Counted from the stretch's first letter, positions 49,547 to 57,681 are shown. The stretch is 64,000 nucleotides of DNA from Gemmatimonadota bacterium (GCA_009835325.1 VXWP01000059.1:1-64000); one strand, 5' to 3'. The notes: generated from the letters alone by a model not told the origin. A program made the numbers and translations.

Positions 49547-50394
49547 TGGGAAACGGACTCACCGCACTGTATGGTAATCTGATCGACCGACCGGGTGTCG
49601 TATATGCCTTCGCCGCCATACTGGCCGCGGCGGGGATTGCCGGAACGGCGATGAAGACGGAACACGCCGTCGACGATGGCCTGGTGGCGCTGTTATTGTC
49701 CGGCGACATGCTCTTCGGCCTGTTCGTAACCATGCTGATCGTACTGGTCATTGTCGGCGCCCGGATCGACGACCGGCCGGGCAAGTGCATCGCGCTGACC
49801 CTCGGTGTACTGGCGGCCGGAAGTATCGTGCGGATGCTGCTCCCCTTTGCCCTTTCTATCGGCTGGCTGGCGGAATGGAACGGGGTCATGATCGGCATCA
49901 TCATCATCACCCTCTATCTTTCGCTCCGCATAGGCGCCCGATTCGCCGTGACGGCCATGGGTTGCGCGCTCTACACCATGTTCGTCACGGCGGGGATAAC
50001 CCTTGGCCTGGCAGATCGGATTACGGTGCCGGGCATACTGGCGCTTACGGCCGTGGGGACCCTGGCGGTGGTATTGTCCTTTCTCGGTTACAGCCTGGTC
50101 AGAAGCCGGATTGAATCCGCTCGTCGGGAACCGGTCAGCCATTCCGTGCGTACCGGCATGGTGCAGGCCATGCCCTTTCTGGTGCTGGCCGGCCTGGCCG
50201 TGCTGTTGATTGCCGCCCCGCTGGCCGTCGTCACGGACGGTCCCTTGCGTGATTTCGGCATGTACCTGATGGTCGGCGGTCCGATCGGCGCTTGCGCCGC
50301 ATTGATGTCCGCGATTCCGCTCGCCGCGATGACCCGGAACGTTCAGTTCGAGGCCGGCCCAACCGCACGGCGCGGGGGCCGCCGGCAGCGGTAG
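49543..50394 (+). CDS. divergent SecF-like membrane protein without the P4 domain
   Basis: 283 residues with about seven or eight membrane helices. The middle and end align with SecF membrane regions: GVMIGIIIITLYLSLRIGAR with the SecF helix IALxLxxIYVxLRFEWR, the final RDFGMYLMVGGPIGACAALM with the SecF end region. SecF normally has a 100-residue periplasmic P4 domain after helix 1; here only about 15 residues separate helix 1 from more hydrophobic helices. The SecF motifs AHD and GYS-x-ND-x-I-V are replaced (CALYTMFV, VGTLAVVLSFLG). The ATG overlaps the SecD-like stop, so the pair is translated together. I infer a specialised, possibly proton-independent, membrane pair. Confidence 0.65.
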   Translation: MMGNGLTALYGNLIDRPGVVYAFAAILAAAGIAGTAMKTEHAVDDGLVALLLSGDMLFGLFVTMLIVLVIVGARIDDRPGKCIALTLGVLAAGSIVRMLLPFALSIGWLAEWNGVMIGIIIITLYLSLRIGARFAVTAMGCALYTMFVTAGITLGLADRITVPGILALTAVGTLAVVLSFLGYSLVRSRIESARREPVSHSVRTGMVQAMPFLVLAGLAVLLIAAPLAVVTDGPLRDFGMYLMVGGPIGACAALMSAIPLAAMTRNVQFEAGPTARRGGRRQR

Positions 50395-50444
50395 GCGCCC
50401 GTAAATGGCCCACCGGACAATTTCCCCAGGCCGCCTGGAGTACC

Positions 50445-51962
50445 ATGGCCGACCAGCCCAACATCCTCCTTATCATTTCCGACCAGATGGTCGCCGCTTT
50501 GACCGGAGCCTATGGTCATCCCGTCGTACGGACCCCCAACCTGGACCGCATGGTGGAATCCGGCGTGCGGTACGACGCCGCCTACACCCCTTTTCCCCTC
50601 TGCGCGCCCGGCCGGGCCTGCCTGATGACGGGACGGCATGCATCGGAAATCGGCGCATGGGACAACGGCGCATTGCTGGCCGCCGACCAGCCGACCTTTG
50701 CCCACTATCTGGCCTGCGCGGGTTACGATACCGTGCTGTCCGGCAAGATGCACTTCATCGGTCCGGACCAGCTGCACGGGTTCAGGATGCGGCTGACGAC
50801 CGACATCTATTCTTCGGATTTTGACTGGGTCAAGCCGGAGTGGATCCGACTGAAGGAGACCGGAGGCGAGGACTGCGAGCGGGTGATGGCCGACCGGCCG
50901 GCCTACAACGCGGCGGGATACACGGGCGACGGCGTGCGCATAGGCGTCTGGCACAACGCCCTCAGCTACGATGAGGAAACGCATTTCCGCGCGGTCGAGT
51001 ACCTGCGGTCCAGGAAGCCGGGCGGGGGAGGAGAACCGTTCCTGCTATGCGCGTCCTATCACCATCCCCACGAACCGTTCTGGCCGCCCGAGTCCTATTG
51101 GGCCCGGTACGAAGATGCGGAGATCGAGCTGCCCGGGTTTCCGGCCGACCTGGAAGAACGCCATTCCATGATGGACCGGAACCTGAACGCCTATCATGGT
51201 ACCGGCCGTTACGACCTGCGGGACGAAGAGGGTCTCTACCGGCTTCGCCGCGCCTACTACGCGCTTGTAAGTTACATGGACGACAAGGTCGGCGGCCTGC
51301 TGGATACCCTGGACGAGACCGGCCTGGCGGAGAACACGGTGGTGGTATTCGCCAGCGATCACGGCGACATGCTGTGCGAACGAGGCATGGTGCAGAAGCG
51401 GTGTTTCTACGAGTGGTCCTGCCGGGTGCCGCTCATCGTCCGCTATCCGGACGGCTGGCGGGCGGGGACGACCTGTGCCCATCCCGTGTCCCTGATCGAT
51501 CTGCTGCCGACCTTCTGCGATCTCGCGGGCGTGGAGGACCGGCTGTCCCACGACGGCGAGAGCCTGGTATCATCCTCCCCGGACGAAGCGGACCGCGTGG
51601 TCTTCGCCCAGGCCCACGAGGCCGTGGGCATGCCCTGCATCATGGCGCGGCAGGGACGGTACAAGTACCAGTACATCCATGGGTACGCGCCCCGTCTTTT
51701 CGATCTGGACGACGATCCGGGGGAATGGCATGATCTCGCGGGCGACGACGCGCACCACCAGGTGGAATCCCGGCTTCGCGGGCGGATCCTCGATCGCTTC
51801 GATCCGGATGCCATCGCGGACGCAAACCTGTCCAGCCTGTACCGGCGGCGTCTGATCCGGGACACCATGGCGCGTCACGGACGGACGTGGAGCCACGATC
51901 CGGAATTCGATCACCGACGGGGCGCCATGAACCAGTACGTGCCGCCGTCCGGACAACCGTGA
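50445..51962 (+). CDS. sulfatase, choline-sulfatase (BetC)-like
   Basis: 505 residues from the ATG at 50445, with TGGAG 5 bases upstream. NILLIISDQMVAALTGAYGH is the first metal site; PFPLCAPGRACLMTGR has the C-x-P-x-R formylglycine motif near residue 55. GKMHFIGPDQLHGF, SDHGDMLCERGMVQKRCFYE and MARQGRYKYQYIHGYAPRLF, DLDDDPGEWHDL closely follow choline-sulfatase. No signal peptide is present, as for cytoplasmic BetC. It should release sulfate from choline-O-sulfate or a related small ester. A maturation enzyme for formylglycine is not in the window. A 33-bp duplication affects the extreme C-terminus. Confidence 0.88.
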   Translation: MADQPNILLIISDQMVAALTGAYGHPVVRTPNLDRMVESGVRYDAAYTPFPLCAPGRACLMTGRHASEIGAWDNGALLAADQPTFAHYLACAGYDTVLSGKMHFIGPDQLHGFRMRLTTDIYSSDFDWVKPEWIRLKETGGEDCERVMADRPAYNAAGYTGDGVRIGVWHNALSYDEETHFRAVEYLRSRKPGGGGEPFLLCASYHHPHEPFWPPESYWARYEDAEIELPGFPADLEERHSMMDRNLNAYHGTGRYDLRDEEGLYRLRRAYYALVSYMDDKVGGLLDTLDETGLAENTVVVFASDHGDMLCERGMVQKRCFYEWSCRVPLIVRYPDGWRAGTTCAHPVSLIDLLPTFCDLAGVEDRLSHDGESLVSSSPDEADRVVFAQAHEAVGMPCIMARQGRYKYQYIHGYAPRLFDLDDDPGEWHDLAGDDAHHQVESRLRGRILDRFDPDAIADANLSSLYRRRLIRDTMARHGRTWSHDPEFDHRRGAMNQYVPPSGQP

Positions 51963-51989
51963 AACCAGTACGTGCCACCGTCCGGACAA
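51930..51989. repeat. 33-bp tandem duplication at the sulfatase stop
   Basis: A 27-base segment (51930-51956) recurs at 51963-51989 with one change (GCCGCCG to GCCACCG), offset by 33 bases. The second copy lies after the stop codon, so the final codons of the gene are echoed in non-coding DNA. Confidence 0.9.
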
Positions 51990-52047
51990 TAGAAGAACCC
52001 GTAACCGGCCCGTCGTAACGGGCGGGCTTACCCAGGGAGGAAAGTCC

Positions 52048-53001
52048 ATGCTGCGCGCAGGTTTTATCGGTGCCGGGGGCCGTTCCCAGAGCGCCCACTA
52101 TCCGGCGGTCGCCCGTTTGCCGGACGTGGAGATGACCGCCGTGTGCGAACTGGACGAGACGCGCCTGGCCCAGGTCATCGACCGCTACGACTTCCCTCAT
52201 GTCTATAACGACCATCGCGCCATGCTGGCGGAAGTGGAACTGGACGTAGTCTACTGTGTCATGCACGAGAAGTGGCTGCTCCAACCCGCCTTGGACAGTC
52301 TGCGCGCAGGCAAGCACATCTTCATCGAGAAACCTCCGGGGAAGAACAGCGCTGAAACGCGCCAACTGCTGGACGCGGCCGTAGAGCGGGACGTGTACGC
52401 CATGGTGGGCTACCAACGACGGTACACCACGGTGGTCCGCGAGGCCATGCGCCGCATACGCGCGAGGGGACCGGTCTCCCATGCCGTGACCACCTTCAAC
52501 AAGAAAATGCTGCTCGACCGCCCGGAGTACACGACGACGCTGTGGAACGACGTGACCCATGTCGTGGACCTGTTGCGGTACATGGTGGGGAGCGAGCCCG
52601 TCGAGGTAACCCGCTACCGCGACAAGTTCGATTCGGTCGACTGGAACCACTACACGGCGCTCGTCCGTTTTGCCAGCGGGTCCACGGGCGTCGTCTTCGG
52701 AAACCGGGCCTCCGGCGGCCGTGTGTTGAGTGCGGAGCTGCACGGCGTGGGCATCGGTTGCTACATGAAGCTGCCCGAGGAAATCGACATCCGGGAGGAC
52801 GATCGGCAGACCGTACTGCAGGGCTGGGAGATCAATGGCGACGACCCGGAAGATACGCCCCGTTACGAGGGTGCGCTCGCCATGCACGAGCATTTCGTGG
52901 AATCCGTACGCAACCGGACCATCCCCGTCAGCGATCTTCGGGACGTCATACATACCATCCGGCTCGTGGACTGGATCGAAACGGGACAGTGCCCCGACTA
53001 G
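52048..53001 (+). CDS. Gfo/Idh/MocA-family oxidoreductase
   Basis: 317 residues. The NAD-binding start is LRAGFIGAGGRSQSAHYPAV; the conserved EKP is in GKHIFIEKPPGKNSAETRQL near residue 93. A later Asp-His pair (LWNDVTHVVDLLRYMV) is the catalytic D-x-x-H region of the family. These enzymes oxidise or reduce sugars, inositols and their derivatives; the substrate cannot be given. GGAGG lies 9 bases before the ATG. It follows the sulfatase in the same direction and may process a common substrate. Confidence 0.9.
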   Translation: MLRAGFIGAGGRSQSAHYPAVARLPDVEMTAVCELDETRLAQVIDRYDFPHVYNDHRAMLAEVELDVVYCVMHEKWLLQPALDSLRAGKHIFIEKPPGKNSAETRQLLDAAVERDVYAMVGYQRRYTTVVREAMRRIRARGPVSHAVTTFNKKMLLDRPEYTTTLWNDVTHVVDLLRYMVGSEPVEVTRYRDKFDSVDWNHYTALVRFASGSTGVVFGNRASGGRVLSAELHGVGIGCYMKLPEEIDIREDDRQTVLQGWEINGDDPEDTPRYEGALAMHEHFVESVRNRTIPVSDLRDVIHTIRLVDWIETGQCPD

Positions 53002-53026
53002 CCGCCAGACCGTCTACGTCTACATC

Positions 53027-53485
53027 ATGGAACGGCTCAATTTCCCGGAATACGGATTCGAAATCGATTCGGATGAATCGGGCCGCAGGATCATTTTCGA
53101 CCCGATCCGGCGCAGGTTCGTCCGGCTGACGCCCGAGGAGTGGGTCCGGCAGCATCTGGTGAGGTACCTGGTGGAGGACCGGGGCTTTCCCGCGGGTTTT
53201 GCCGCCGTGGAAAAGGGATTTCAGTACGCCGGAACGGCCGTTCGCGCCGACGTGATCATGCACGACCTGAAGGGACGGCCGGTGCTCATGGGCGAATGCA
53301 AGGCGCCGGACGTCCGGGTGACCGAAGCGGTGTTCGAGCAGCTGGCACGGTACAATTCGGTCATCAACGCCCGGTTCCTGGTGGCCACCAACGGCAAGTC
53401 GCACTTTTGCTGCGAGCACAAGGCCGGTGGAGGATATGCCTTTCTGCCGGAACTGCCCGAATTCGAGCGTGACGGAGAAGCCTGA
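53027..53485 (+). CDS. orphan HsdR N-terminal-domain protein (PD-(D/E)xK fold)
   Basis: 152 residues. ERLNFPEYGFEIDSDESGRR, IFDPIRRRFVRLTPEEWVRQ and HLVRYLVEDRGFP are the usual beginning of the short, stand-alone HsdR-N proteins of the FCB group. The nuclease-like core is VRADVIMHDLKGRPVLMGEC followed by KAPDV, giving the D...ExK triad. It lacks helicase and translocase parts of type I restriction enzymes, and no HsdM or HsdS is near, so it is not part of a working restriction system here. Function is unknown; DNA cleavage is possible. Its start lacks a ribosome-binding site. Confidence 0.85.
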   Translation: MERLNFPEYGFEIDSDESGRRIIFDPIRRRFVRLTPEEWVRQHLVRYLVEDRGFPAGFAAVEKGFQYAGTAVRADVIMHDLKGRPVLMGECKAPDVRVTEAVFEQLARYNSVINARFLVATNGKSHFCCEHKAGGGYAFLPELPEFERDGEA

Positions 53486-53496
53486 GGAGTTCAAGT

Positions 53497-54300
53497 ATGC
53501 CGGAAGGACTGGAACTCGTCGCGAAAGAAACGCTGGAACAGCGGTTGGAAGCCCTGGACCAGGACGGCTACGCCTATTTTCCAAGTGCGCTTGCAGATGA
53601 TGAAGTTGTCGAACTGCGCGATGCCATGGACCGGCTGGAAGCGCGTCCCGAAGAGTTCGACCGGCACACAAATCCAGATTCCCACGGTTTTCTCAACAAG
53701 TCCATCAACAACGTATTTAACCGGGACCCGCTGTTTCTGTCCTATCTGGACCGCCCGGAGGTCATCGACGTGGTCGAAGCCGCCCATGGACCGGACTGTC
53801 ACGTTATCGGCATGACGGCGTGGATGACGGGACCGGGCCGGCCGGACCAGGGCATCCACGTGGACTGGCAGCCGCTGGAGCTGCCGGAAGACGTTATGGA
53901 CGATCCCCGTGTCCATGTGCCGGTTTACATCACCACGGCCCACTTTTATCTCGACGATATCTACGAGGAACTTGGCCCCACGCAGTTCATTCCGGGCAGC
54001 CACCGCGCGGGCCGCTGTCCGTCCAATGGCGAATCCACCTGGCGCGGAGTCGAACCGCGGAGCATAATGTGTTCGGCCGGTGACGCCATCCTGTTCCGCT
54101 GCGAAGTCTGGCACCGCGGGACGGCGAACACGAGCGACCGGGTGCGCTACCTGCTCCAGGTCCACTACGCACAGCGGATGATCACGCAGAAGTTTCCGCC
54201 CTATCTGAACCGGTTCCAGTTCGAACCTGATATACTCTCCTGCGCCACGGACCGCCAGCGCCGGCTGTTGGGCGATCATGAACCGAGTAATTACGACTAG
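53497..54300 (+). CDS. phytanoyl-CoA dioxygenase (PhyH)-family protein
   Basis: 267 residues. The double-stranded beta-helix of Fe(II)/2-oxoglutarate oxygenases is indicated by QGIHVDWQPLEL (H-x-D near residue 128), HFYLDDIYEELGPTQFIPGS followed by HRAG, and FRCEVWHRGTANTSDRVRYL with the distal His and the 2-oxoglutarate-binding Arg. All three iron ligands are present, so it should be active. PhyH-like enzymes hydroxylate many small molecules; the substrate is not known. GAGGAG lies 7 bases before the ATG. It follows the HsdR-N gene by 11 bases. Confidence 0.9.
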   Translation: MPEGLELVAKETLEQRLEALDQDGYAYFPSALADDEVVELRDAMDRLEARPEEFDRHTNPDSHGFLNKSINNVFNRDPLFLSYLDRPEVIDVVEAAHGPDCHVIGMTAWMTGPGRPDQGIHVDWQPLELPEDVMDDPRVHVPVYITTAHFYLDDIYEELGPTQFIPGSHRAGRCPSNGESTWRGVEPRSIMCSAGDAILFRCEVWHRGTANTSDRVRYLLQVHYAQRMITQKFPPYLNRFQFEPDILSCATDRQRRLLGDHEPSNYD

Positions 54301-54391
54301 TTCCGCACGGACCCGCGGAAACGCGAGCCCGTCAGGACGGCATGCCCAACGACGAAACACAAATCAACGCTCCCATTAAGGAGGACCTAAA

Positions 54392-55378
54392 ATGATATTC
54401 GCCAGGTTTACCCTCGTTATGGTGCTTACCATTCTTTACGTTCTTCCGGCTGCCGCCCAGACGCGGGAAGAAGGCCCGTGGTGGCCCCATCCCATCTGGG
54501 GCAAGGACGACCAGTCGGGCGGTTCCAACTGGATTACGCCGGAGAAGGTGCTGAAGGCCCTGAGCCTGGTGAAGACGGGACAGATCTACGAAATCGGCCA
54601 GGTGTACAGCGCCGACATGCCCCTCTTCGGCCAGCGGACTTATTCCCTGGTGCTGCCCGGTTCTCCCACGGGCGAGCCTATGGGGACGAACAACCTGATC
54701 TATTACGACGAGTTCCTGGTGGCCGAAATCGGCCAGGTCGGCACGCAGTTCGACGGACCGGGCCATATCGGTGAGCGGATGACCATGGCGGACGGAACGG
54801 AGAAGGACGTCTTCTACAACGGATACACCAATGAGGAGATCAAGGGACCTTACGGCCTCGTGAAGCTGGGCGTCGAGCACGTGGGACCCTTCATCACCCG
54901 CGGCATCCTGGTCGACGTGGCCGCATACAAGGGCGTGGAATCCCTCGATCACGGTTACGAGGTCACCGTGGAGGACGTGGAAGGCGCGCTGGAATGGCAG
55001 GGCATCGAGATGGACAGTCTCGAGCCGGGCGACGCCTACTTCTTCCGATACGGATGGGCCCGGCACTGGAACGACCCAGGTACGTACAACGCCAGTCCGC
55101 CGGGTATCGGAATGGCCGTCGCCCGCTGGGTAGTCGAAAAGCAGGCTTCCATGATCGGCTCGGACCAGTGGACCACCGAGGTCGTACCCAATCCGGACAT
55201 CGGCAAAGCCTTTCCCGTACACCAGGAACTCATCACCCGGAACGGTGTCTGGAACCTCGAGAACATGAACTTCGACGAACTTTCAGGGGACGGTGTCTAC
55301 GAGTTCCTCTTCATCCACACGCCCATCCGCTTCAAGGGGGCGACGGGATCGCCGGCGCGGCCGATCGCCATCAGGTAG
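54392..55378 (+). CDS. secreted cyclase-family (kynurenine formamidase-like) protein
   Basis: 328 residues. A signal peptide (to PAAAQ, residue 23) precedes the cyclase fold: QIYEIGQVYSADMPLFGQRT, VAEIGQVGTQFDGPGHIGER, GILVDVAAYKGVESLDHGYE, LEPGDAYFFRYGWARHW. The family metal motif is G-T-H-x-D-x-P-x-H; here it is GTQFDGPGH, so the first His is Gln while the Asp and last His stay. Substrate and activity are uncertain. GGAGGACC lies 7 bases before the ATG. It ends the same-direction group started by the sulfatase. Confidence 0.82.
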   Translation: MIFARFTLVMVLTILYVLPAAAQTREEGPWWPHPIWGKDDQSGGSNWITPEKVLKALSLVKTGQIYEIGQVYSADMPLFGQRTYSLVLPGSPTGEPMGTNNLIYYDEFLVAEIGQVGTQFDGPGHIGERMTMADGTEKDVFYNGYTNEEIKGPYGLVKLGVEHVGPFITRGILVDVAAYKGVESLDHGYEVTVEDVEGALEWQGIEMDSLEPGDAYFFRYGWARHWNDPGTYNASPPGIGMAVARWVVEKQASMIGSDQWTTEVVPNPDIGKAFPVHQELITRNGVWNLENMNFDELSGDGVYEFLFIHTPIRFKGATGSPARPIAIR

Positions 55379-55404
55379 ATTAAGAGGGTGTTTAGTCTAA
55401 CTGT

Positions 55405-56460
55405 CTATATATCAGGTATAACAACGCGCAACGGAAGATCGCTATATTTGGAATCGCTGCCTGTTGACCGTTCTATATAGTCGATTCGCATGGGGTCGTC
55501 TTGTGTTGCGGCATATAAGCGTACCCACGTGCGTTCATTTCGCCTCCAAACGGTATATCCCTCTGACTCTTCACTGACACCGTAACGTTCGTCGAGAACG
55601 GTTTTAATGGAGTCCAGCCTGCTGGATGGCACATCCGTCTCAAACGCATACGATCCTGAACTGAGGGCGTTGTCCGTAAACACGTACGATACGGTTACGG
55701 TGTCGGATATCTCATCACTGAACTGCAACACTCCCCTGACCGATCCGGTTTCCTGCGTGGAATCTACCTGGCTGTATGTCAGGGTGTCGAGTTCCGTCGA
55801 TTGTACTTCCTCCTTGCTGTCGCTCCACCTGCTCCATCTGAAATCATAGTAGTCAGACTCGGCCAGACCCGATGCACAGACAGGCACAATCATTTCGAAG
55901 GAATCGCATTCCTGATAGACTGCAACAACGGAATCTGCTTCGGCCTGATCCATGGTCAAATTGTACTTCTTCTTGATTTCCACCCACTTGCCCACATACC
56001 AGCATCTGTTGTTATCCGGCATCCATTCTGCCGGATCCTTGTCGGATTTCTGGTTTCTGTTTACACTCGGCGCAGCCAGGGTGAGGTTGTCCAGGTCCTT
56101 GCCGTAGGCACTGCGATCTTCCTCGGTCCTGGCATACATGCCGCTGGCATGTGCCTCGGCGGTTGCGACGATATGCTCTATATCCGTTTCGGAAGCGGAA
56201 TCGAAGCAGTTGAGCGAGTAGGGAGAATACAACCCTCCCTGTCGATTTACGATATCAGCCTCAATTGAATTCGGGTAATCGTATTCATCTCTGTCATAGG
56301 AACCGTCATCGACCTCTGCAGCGATACGGACGCCAAGTACGGGATGTAAGGTTTGCACCGTACGTTCCAGGGGTACGGTAACTGAGTCGGCTATGGGGTT
56401 GGAATCACCAGTGCATGCCAGGATTACCGCACAAATCGATAAAACTGATACTCTCACCAA
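55405..56460 (-). CDS. secreted HNH endonuclease-family lipoprotein (GmrSD C-terminal-like)
   Basis: 351 residues from a TTG (56460) with GGAGG 7 bases upstream; GTG at 56457 is possible. The signal reads VRVSVLSICAVILACTGDSN with Cys at the lipobox. Residues about 80-190 have the HNH pattern TDIEHIVATAEAHASGM, LDNLTLAAPSVNRNQKSDKD and AEWMPDNNRCWYVGKWVEIK, KKYNLTMDQAEADSV, as in DUF1524/GmrSD C-terminal nucleases. The rest is a beta-rich region of unknown fold. The DNA is visibly AT-richer than its neighbours, which suggests acquisition. It would act outside the cytoplasm. It has its own promoter, and repeated AACAGTT boxes lie around it. Confidence 0.75.
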   Translation of the reverse strand: MVRVSVLSICAVILACTGDSNPIADSVTVPLERTVQTLHPVLGVRIAAEVDDGSYDRDEYDYPNSIEADIVNRQGGLYSPYSLNCFDSASETDIEHIVATAEAHASGMYARTEEDRSAYGKDLDNLTLAAPSVNRNQKSDKDPAEWMPDNNRCWYVGKWVEIKKKYNLTMDQAEADSVVAVYQECDSFEMIVPVCASGLAESDYYDFRWSRWSDSKEEVQSTELDTLTYSQVDSTQETGSVRGVLQFSDEISDTVTVSYVFTDNALSSGSYAFETDVPSSRLDSIKTVLDERYGVSEESEGYTVWRRNERTWVRLYAATQDDPMRIDYIERSTGSDSKYSDLPLRVVIPDI

Positions 56461-56531
56461 TTTTACACCTCCAGCGGCTTGAGAGAACCCGTGCCATTGG
56501 TACACACTCTGTACTACATGTTTACAAATCG

Positions 56532-56611
56532 AACAGTTACACTATCGTTACATTTTACCCCGTCAAGTACTTATTCCACTTCACCAACAGTTAACGACGT
56601 TTTAAACTGTT
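56532..56611. repeat. three AACAGTT boxes at the HNH gene promoter
   Basis: AACAGTT occurs at 56532-56538 and 56586-56592 and inverted (AACTGTT) at 56605-56611. The last two form a 7-bp inverted repeat with a 12-base spacer; the first touches the -10 box of the putative promoter. Placement is as expected for a repressor. The remaining gap to 56700 contains a GTTAC-CTTAC-GTAAC inverted repeat near 56630 and a GGAGG for the SDR gene. Confidence 0.5.
56539..56566 (-). promoter_or_regulatory. promoter of the HNH nuclease lipoprotein gene
   Basis: Minus-strand TTGACG (56561-56566), 16 bases, TAGTGT (56539-56544). It is flanked by the AACAGTT boxes. Confidence 0.6.
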
Positions 56612-56700
56612 CACCTTGTGCTAAGGCGCGTTACCTTACGTAACCGAAGGAGTGAAACACGTGAACGGGATGCGGTATGGATCACGAATGGAGGTAGGTC

Positions 56701-57492
56701 ATGGTGAGTAAATCTGAAGCAGCATTCGAAGGGAAAGTGGTCATCATCACCGGCGGCGCAAAGGGCATAGGAGGGGGCATCGTCCGCGCCTTTGCCGGTG
56801 AGGGAGCCCATGTTCTTTGCGCCGACATCGACGATGCCGCCGGCGCTGAAATCGCCGCCGAGAACGACAACATCCGCTACGTCCATGCGGACGTAACCAC
56901 GAGCGAGGTGTGCCGGTCCCTGGTGGAGACAGCGACGGATTCCTGGAGCGGGGTGGACATCCTGTGCAACAACGTGGGGATCCAGCCCACCTCGAGCTAT
57001 CTGCCCGCCCATGAGCTCTCAGAGGAGCAGTGGGACCGAATCATCGACGTGAACCTCAAGAGCCGGTTTCTGATGGTGAAGTACTGCGTGCCCGTGATGA
57101 AGGCGCGGGGAGGCGGCGTAATCATCAACACGGCCAGCGTGCAGGGTCTGCAGTCGGCCAAAGGCATCTCGGCCTACGCGGCGAGCAAGGGAGGCGACCT
57201 GTCGCTGGTGCGCCAGCTGGCCCTGGATTACGCGGAGGACAACATCCGCGTCGTGGCGGTCAATCCGGGCACCATCGAAACGCCGCTCCTGCAGGAAGCC
57301 ATCGATTCGATCGGCGGCGACGAGGGTGAAATCCGAACGGACATGGCTTCCCGGCACGCCGTGAACCGCCTGGGCAGTCCGGAAGATATCGCCAACGCGG
57401 TGCTCTTTCTCGCGAGCGACCGGGCTTCCTTCATCACGGGTGAGTTCGTGAACGTGGATGGAGGTTTGATGGCCCGGGGAGCGTGGGCCTAG
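56701..57492 (+). CDS. short-chain dehydrogenase/reductase
   Basis: 263 residues. The NAD(P)-binding motif is VVIITGGAKGIGGGIVRAFA (TGxxxGIG), then NNVG, the active Ser in IINTASVQGLQSAKGISAYA and Tyr-Lys in AYAASKGG. The C-terminus ITGEFVNVDGG is standard for classical SDRs. Asp in CADIDD after the second strand suggests NAD preference. The substrate is not known. GGAGG lies 6-8 bases before the ATG. Confidence 0.93.
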   Translation: MVSKSEAAFEGKVVIITGGAKGIGGGIVRAFAGEGAHVLCADIDDAAGAEIAAENDNIRYVHADVTTSEVCRSLVETATDSWSGVDILCNNVGIQPTSSYLPAHELSEEQWDRIIDVNLKSRFLMVKYCVPVMKARGGGVIINTASVQGLQSAKGISAYAASKGGDLSLVRQLALDYAEDNIRVVAVNPGTIETPLLQEAIDSIGGDEGEIRTDMASRHAVNRLGSPEDIANAVLFLASDRASFITGEFVNVDGGLMARGAWA

Positions 57493-57558
57493 GTGGGCGT
57501 CGCAGACTGAATCTCGATCTCTAATCAGGTCTGTTTATTTCATACGAGAAACCCGCAA

Positions 57559-57681
57559 ATGACAGCGACTATTGAAATTGATGTAGTTGTTTCAGATGCG
57601 GACGTGAAGTCACGACCTGAGCGTCGTGATCGTTTCGACCGTATGATTTACACACCTGAACGCCGGGAGGATTTGAAATGA
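57559..57681 (+). CDS. small protein of 40 residues, unknown
   Basis: The frame reads MTATIEIDVVVSDADVKSRP, then ERRDRFDRMIYTPERREDLK, and stops. It is acidic then strongly charged, without a membrane segment. It ends with ATGA overlapping the start of the next small gene, which argues that both are real and translated together. The DNA is AT-richer than its neighbours. I do not recognise it. There is no strong ribosome-binding site before its ATG. Confidence 0.5.
   Translation: MTATIEIDVVVSDADVKSRPERRDRFDRMIYTPERREDLK

Noticed and set aside
53027-53485. Restriction-modification system
   Set aside because: Only an HsdR N-terminal-like domain is present, without helicase, HsdM or HsdS nearby.
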